A stretch of DNA of 8,078 bases from Pseudomonadota bacterium (GTDB lineage: Bacteria > Pseudomonadota > Gammaproteobacteria > Burkholderiales > Burkholderiaceae_C), in contig JAEZEB010000342.1 of NCBI GenBank assembly GCA_023438115.1, forward strand, positions 1 to 8,078, read 5' to 3'. Positions 7,975 to 8,078 of this stretch are shown one piece after another. Made by a program: the position numbers and the translations under genes. Numbering within the stretch: position 1 is the stretch's first letter; the number at the start of each line of letters is the position of its first letter. A model generated the notes under the pieces. The model was not told where the DNA came from, made no database searches, and was given only the letters and a program-made list of their open reading frames with translations.

Positions 7975-8011
7975 ATGTCGGGGGTCGGCTTCGCGCTCAC
8001 CCCGACCTACG
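7975..8011 (+). repeat. REP-like palindromic unit 2
   Basis: Same orientation as unit 1 and identical at 34 of 37 positions, 47 bases downstream start to start. The outer stem GTCGGGG/CCCCGAC is kept. Two of the three changes fall in the inner UUCG-loop stem and break it, so only the outer palindrome appears conserved. Confidence 0.8.
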
Positions 8012-8019
8012 GGACAGCG

Positions 8020-8067
8020 CGATCCGCCGATCCGCCGATCCGCCGATCCGTCGATGCGTCGATGCGT
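8020..8067 (+). repeat. Six tandem octamers (CGATCCGC/CGATCCGT/CGATGCGT)
   Basis: Six perfect-period 8-base units follow without a gap: CGATCCGC three times, CGATCCGT once, CGATGCGT twice. The variants are ordered along the array, and the last unit runs into the inverted palindrome arm. This looks like slippage-driven expansion. Confidence 0.88.
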
Positions 8068-8078
8068 AGGTCGGGGTG
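8065..8078 (-). repeat. REP-like unit 3, inverted and cut by the window edge
   Basis: CGTAGGTCGGGGTG is the exact reverse complement of CACCCCGACCTACG at 7998-8011 in unit 2. It is therefore the start of a third unit in the opposite orientation, continuing beyond the window. With unit 2 it can form a 14-bp stem enclosing the octamer array. Confidence 0.75.

Noticed and set aside
8020..8067. Possible CRISPR-like array or origin iterons in the octamer run
   Set aside because: Units are 8 bases with no spacers, so it is not CRISPR. There is no rep gene, DnaA-box cluster or AT-rich stretch nearby to suggest an origin.

Overview
The window looks like chromosomal DNA of a high-GC betaproteobacterium, most likely Burkholderiales (Comamonadaceae-like). 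The grounds are the strong G/C bias at third codon positions, the gene set and order, and the style of the proteins; the taxon is an inference from reading, not from a search. Seven protein genes cover nearly everything, and most are ordinary core metabolism.

Left half, minus strand (4950 down to 1): a tight five-gene run in the order alaA-type aminotransferase, hom (homoserine dehydrogenase), thrC (threonine synthase), mobB and moeA. The last gene runs off the left edge. Three of the four junctions are 4-base stop/start overlaps (ATGA, ATGA, GTGA) and the fourth has a 6-base gap, so this is almost certainly one transcript with coupled translation. hom and thrC take aspartate semialdehyde towards threonine. 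The aminotransferase handles alanine/pyruvate/glutamate. mobB and moeA belong to molybdenum cofactor synthesis, so two unrelated pathways share one operon.

Right half, plus strand: a divergent 95-base gap carrying a TATAAT box separates the operon from a small Mth938/DUF498-domain gene (5046-5420). This is followed by a PrxQ/Bcp-type peroxiredoxin (5553-6029) with its own likely promoter. A 204-base intergenic region (6030-6233) contains a promoter-like pair, a strong intrinsic terminator about 75 bases further on, and two copies of a 14-bp direct repeat. Together these suggest a small RNA gene. A long PIN-PhoH gene (6234-7916) follows.

The right edge (7917-8078) is a non-coding repeat cluster: two 37-bp REP-like palindromic units, a run of six octamers, and the start of a third unit in inverted orientation cut by the window edge. 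No CRISPR array, insertion sequence, phage gene or rRNA/tRNA gene was found. I see no convincing novel multi-gene system. The best leads are the sRNA-like cassette and the palindrome/octamer cluster.
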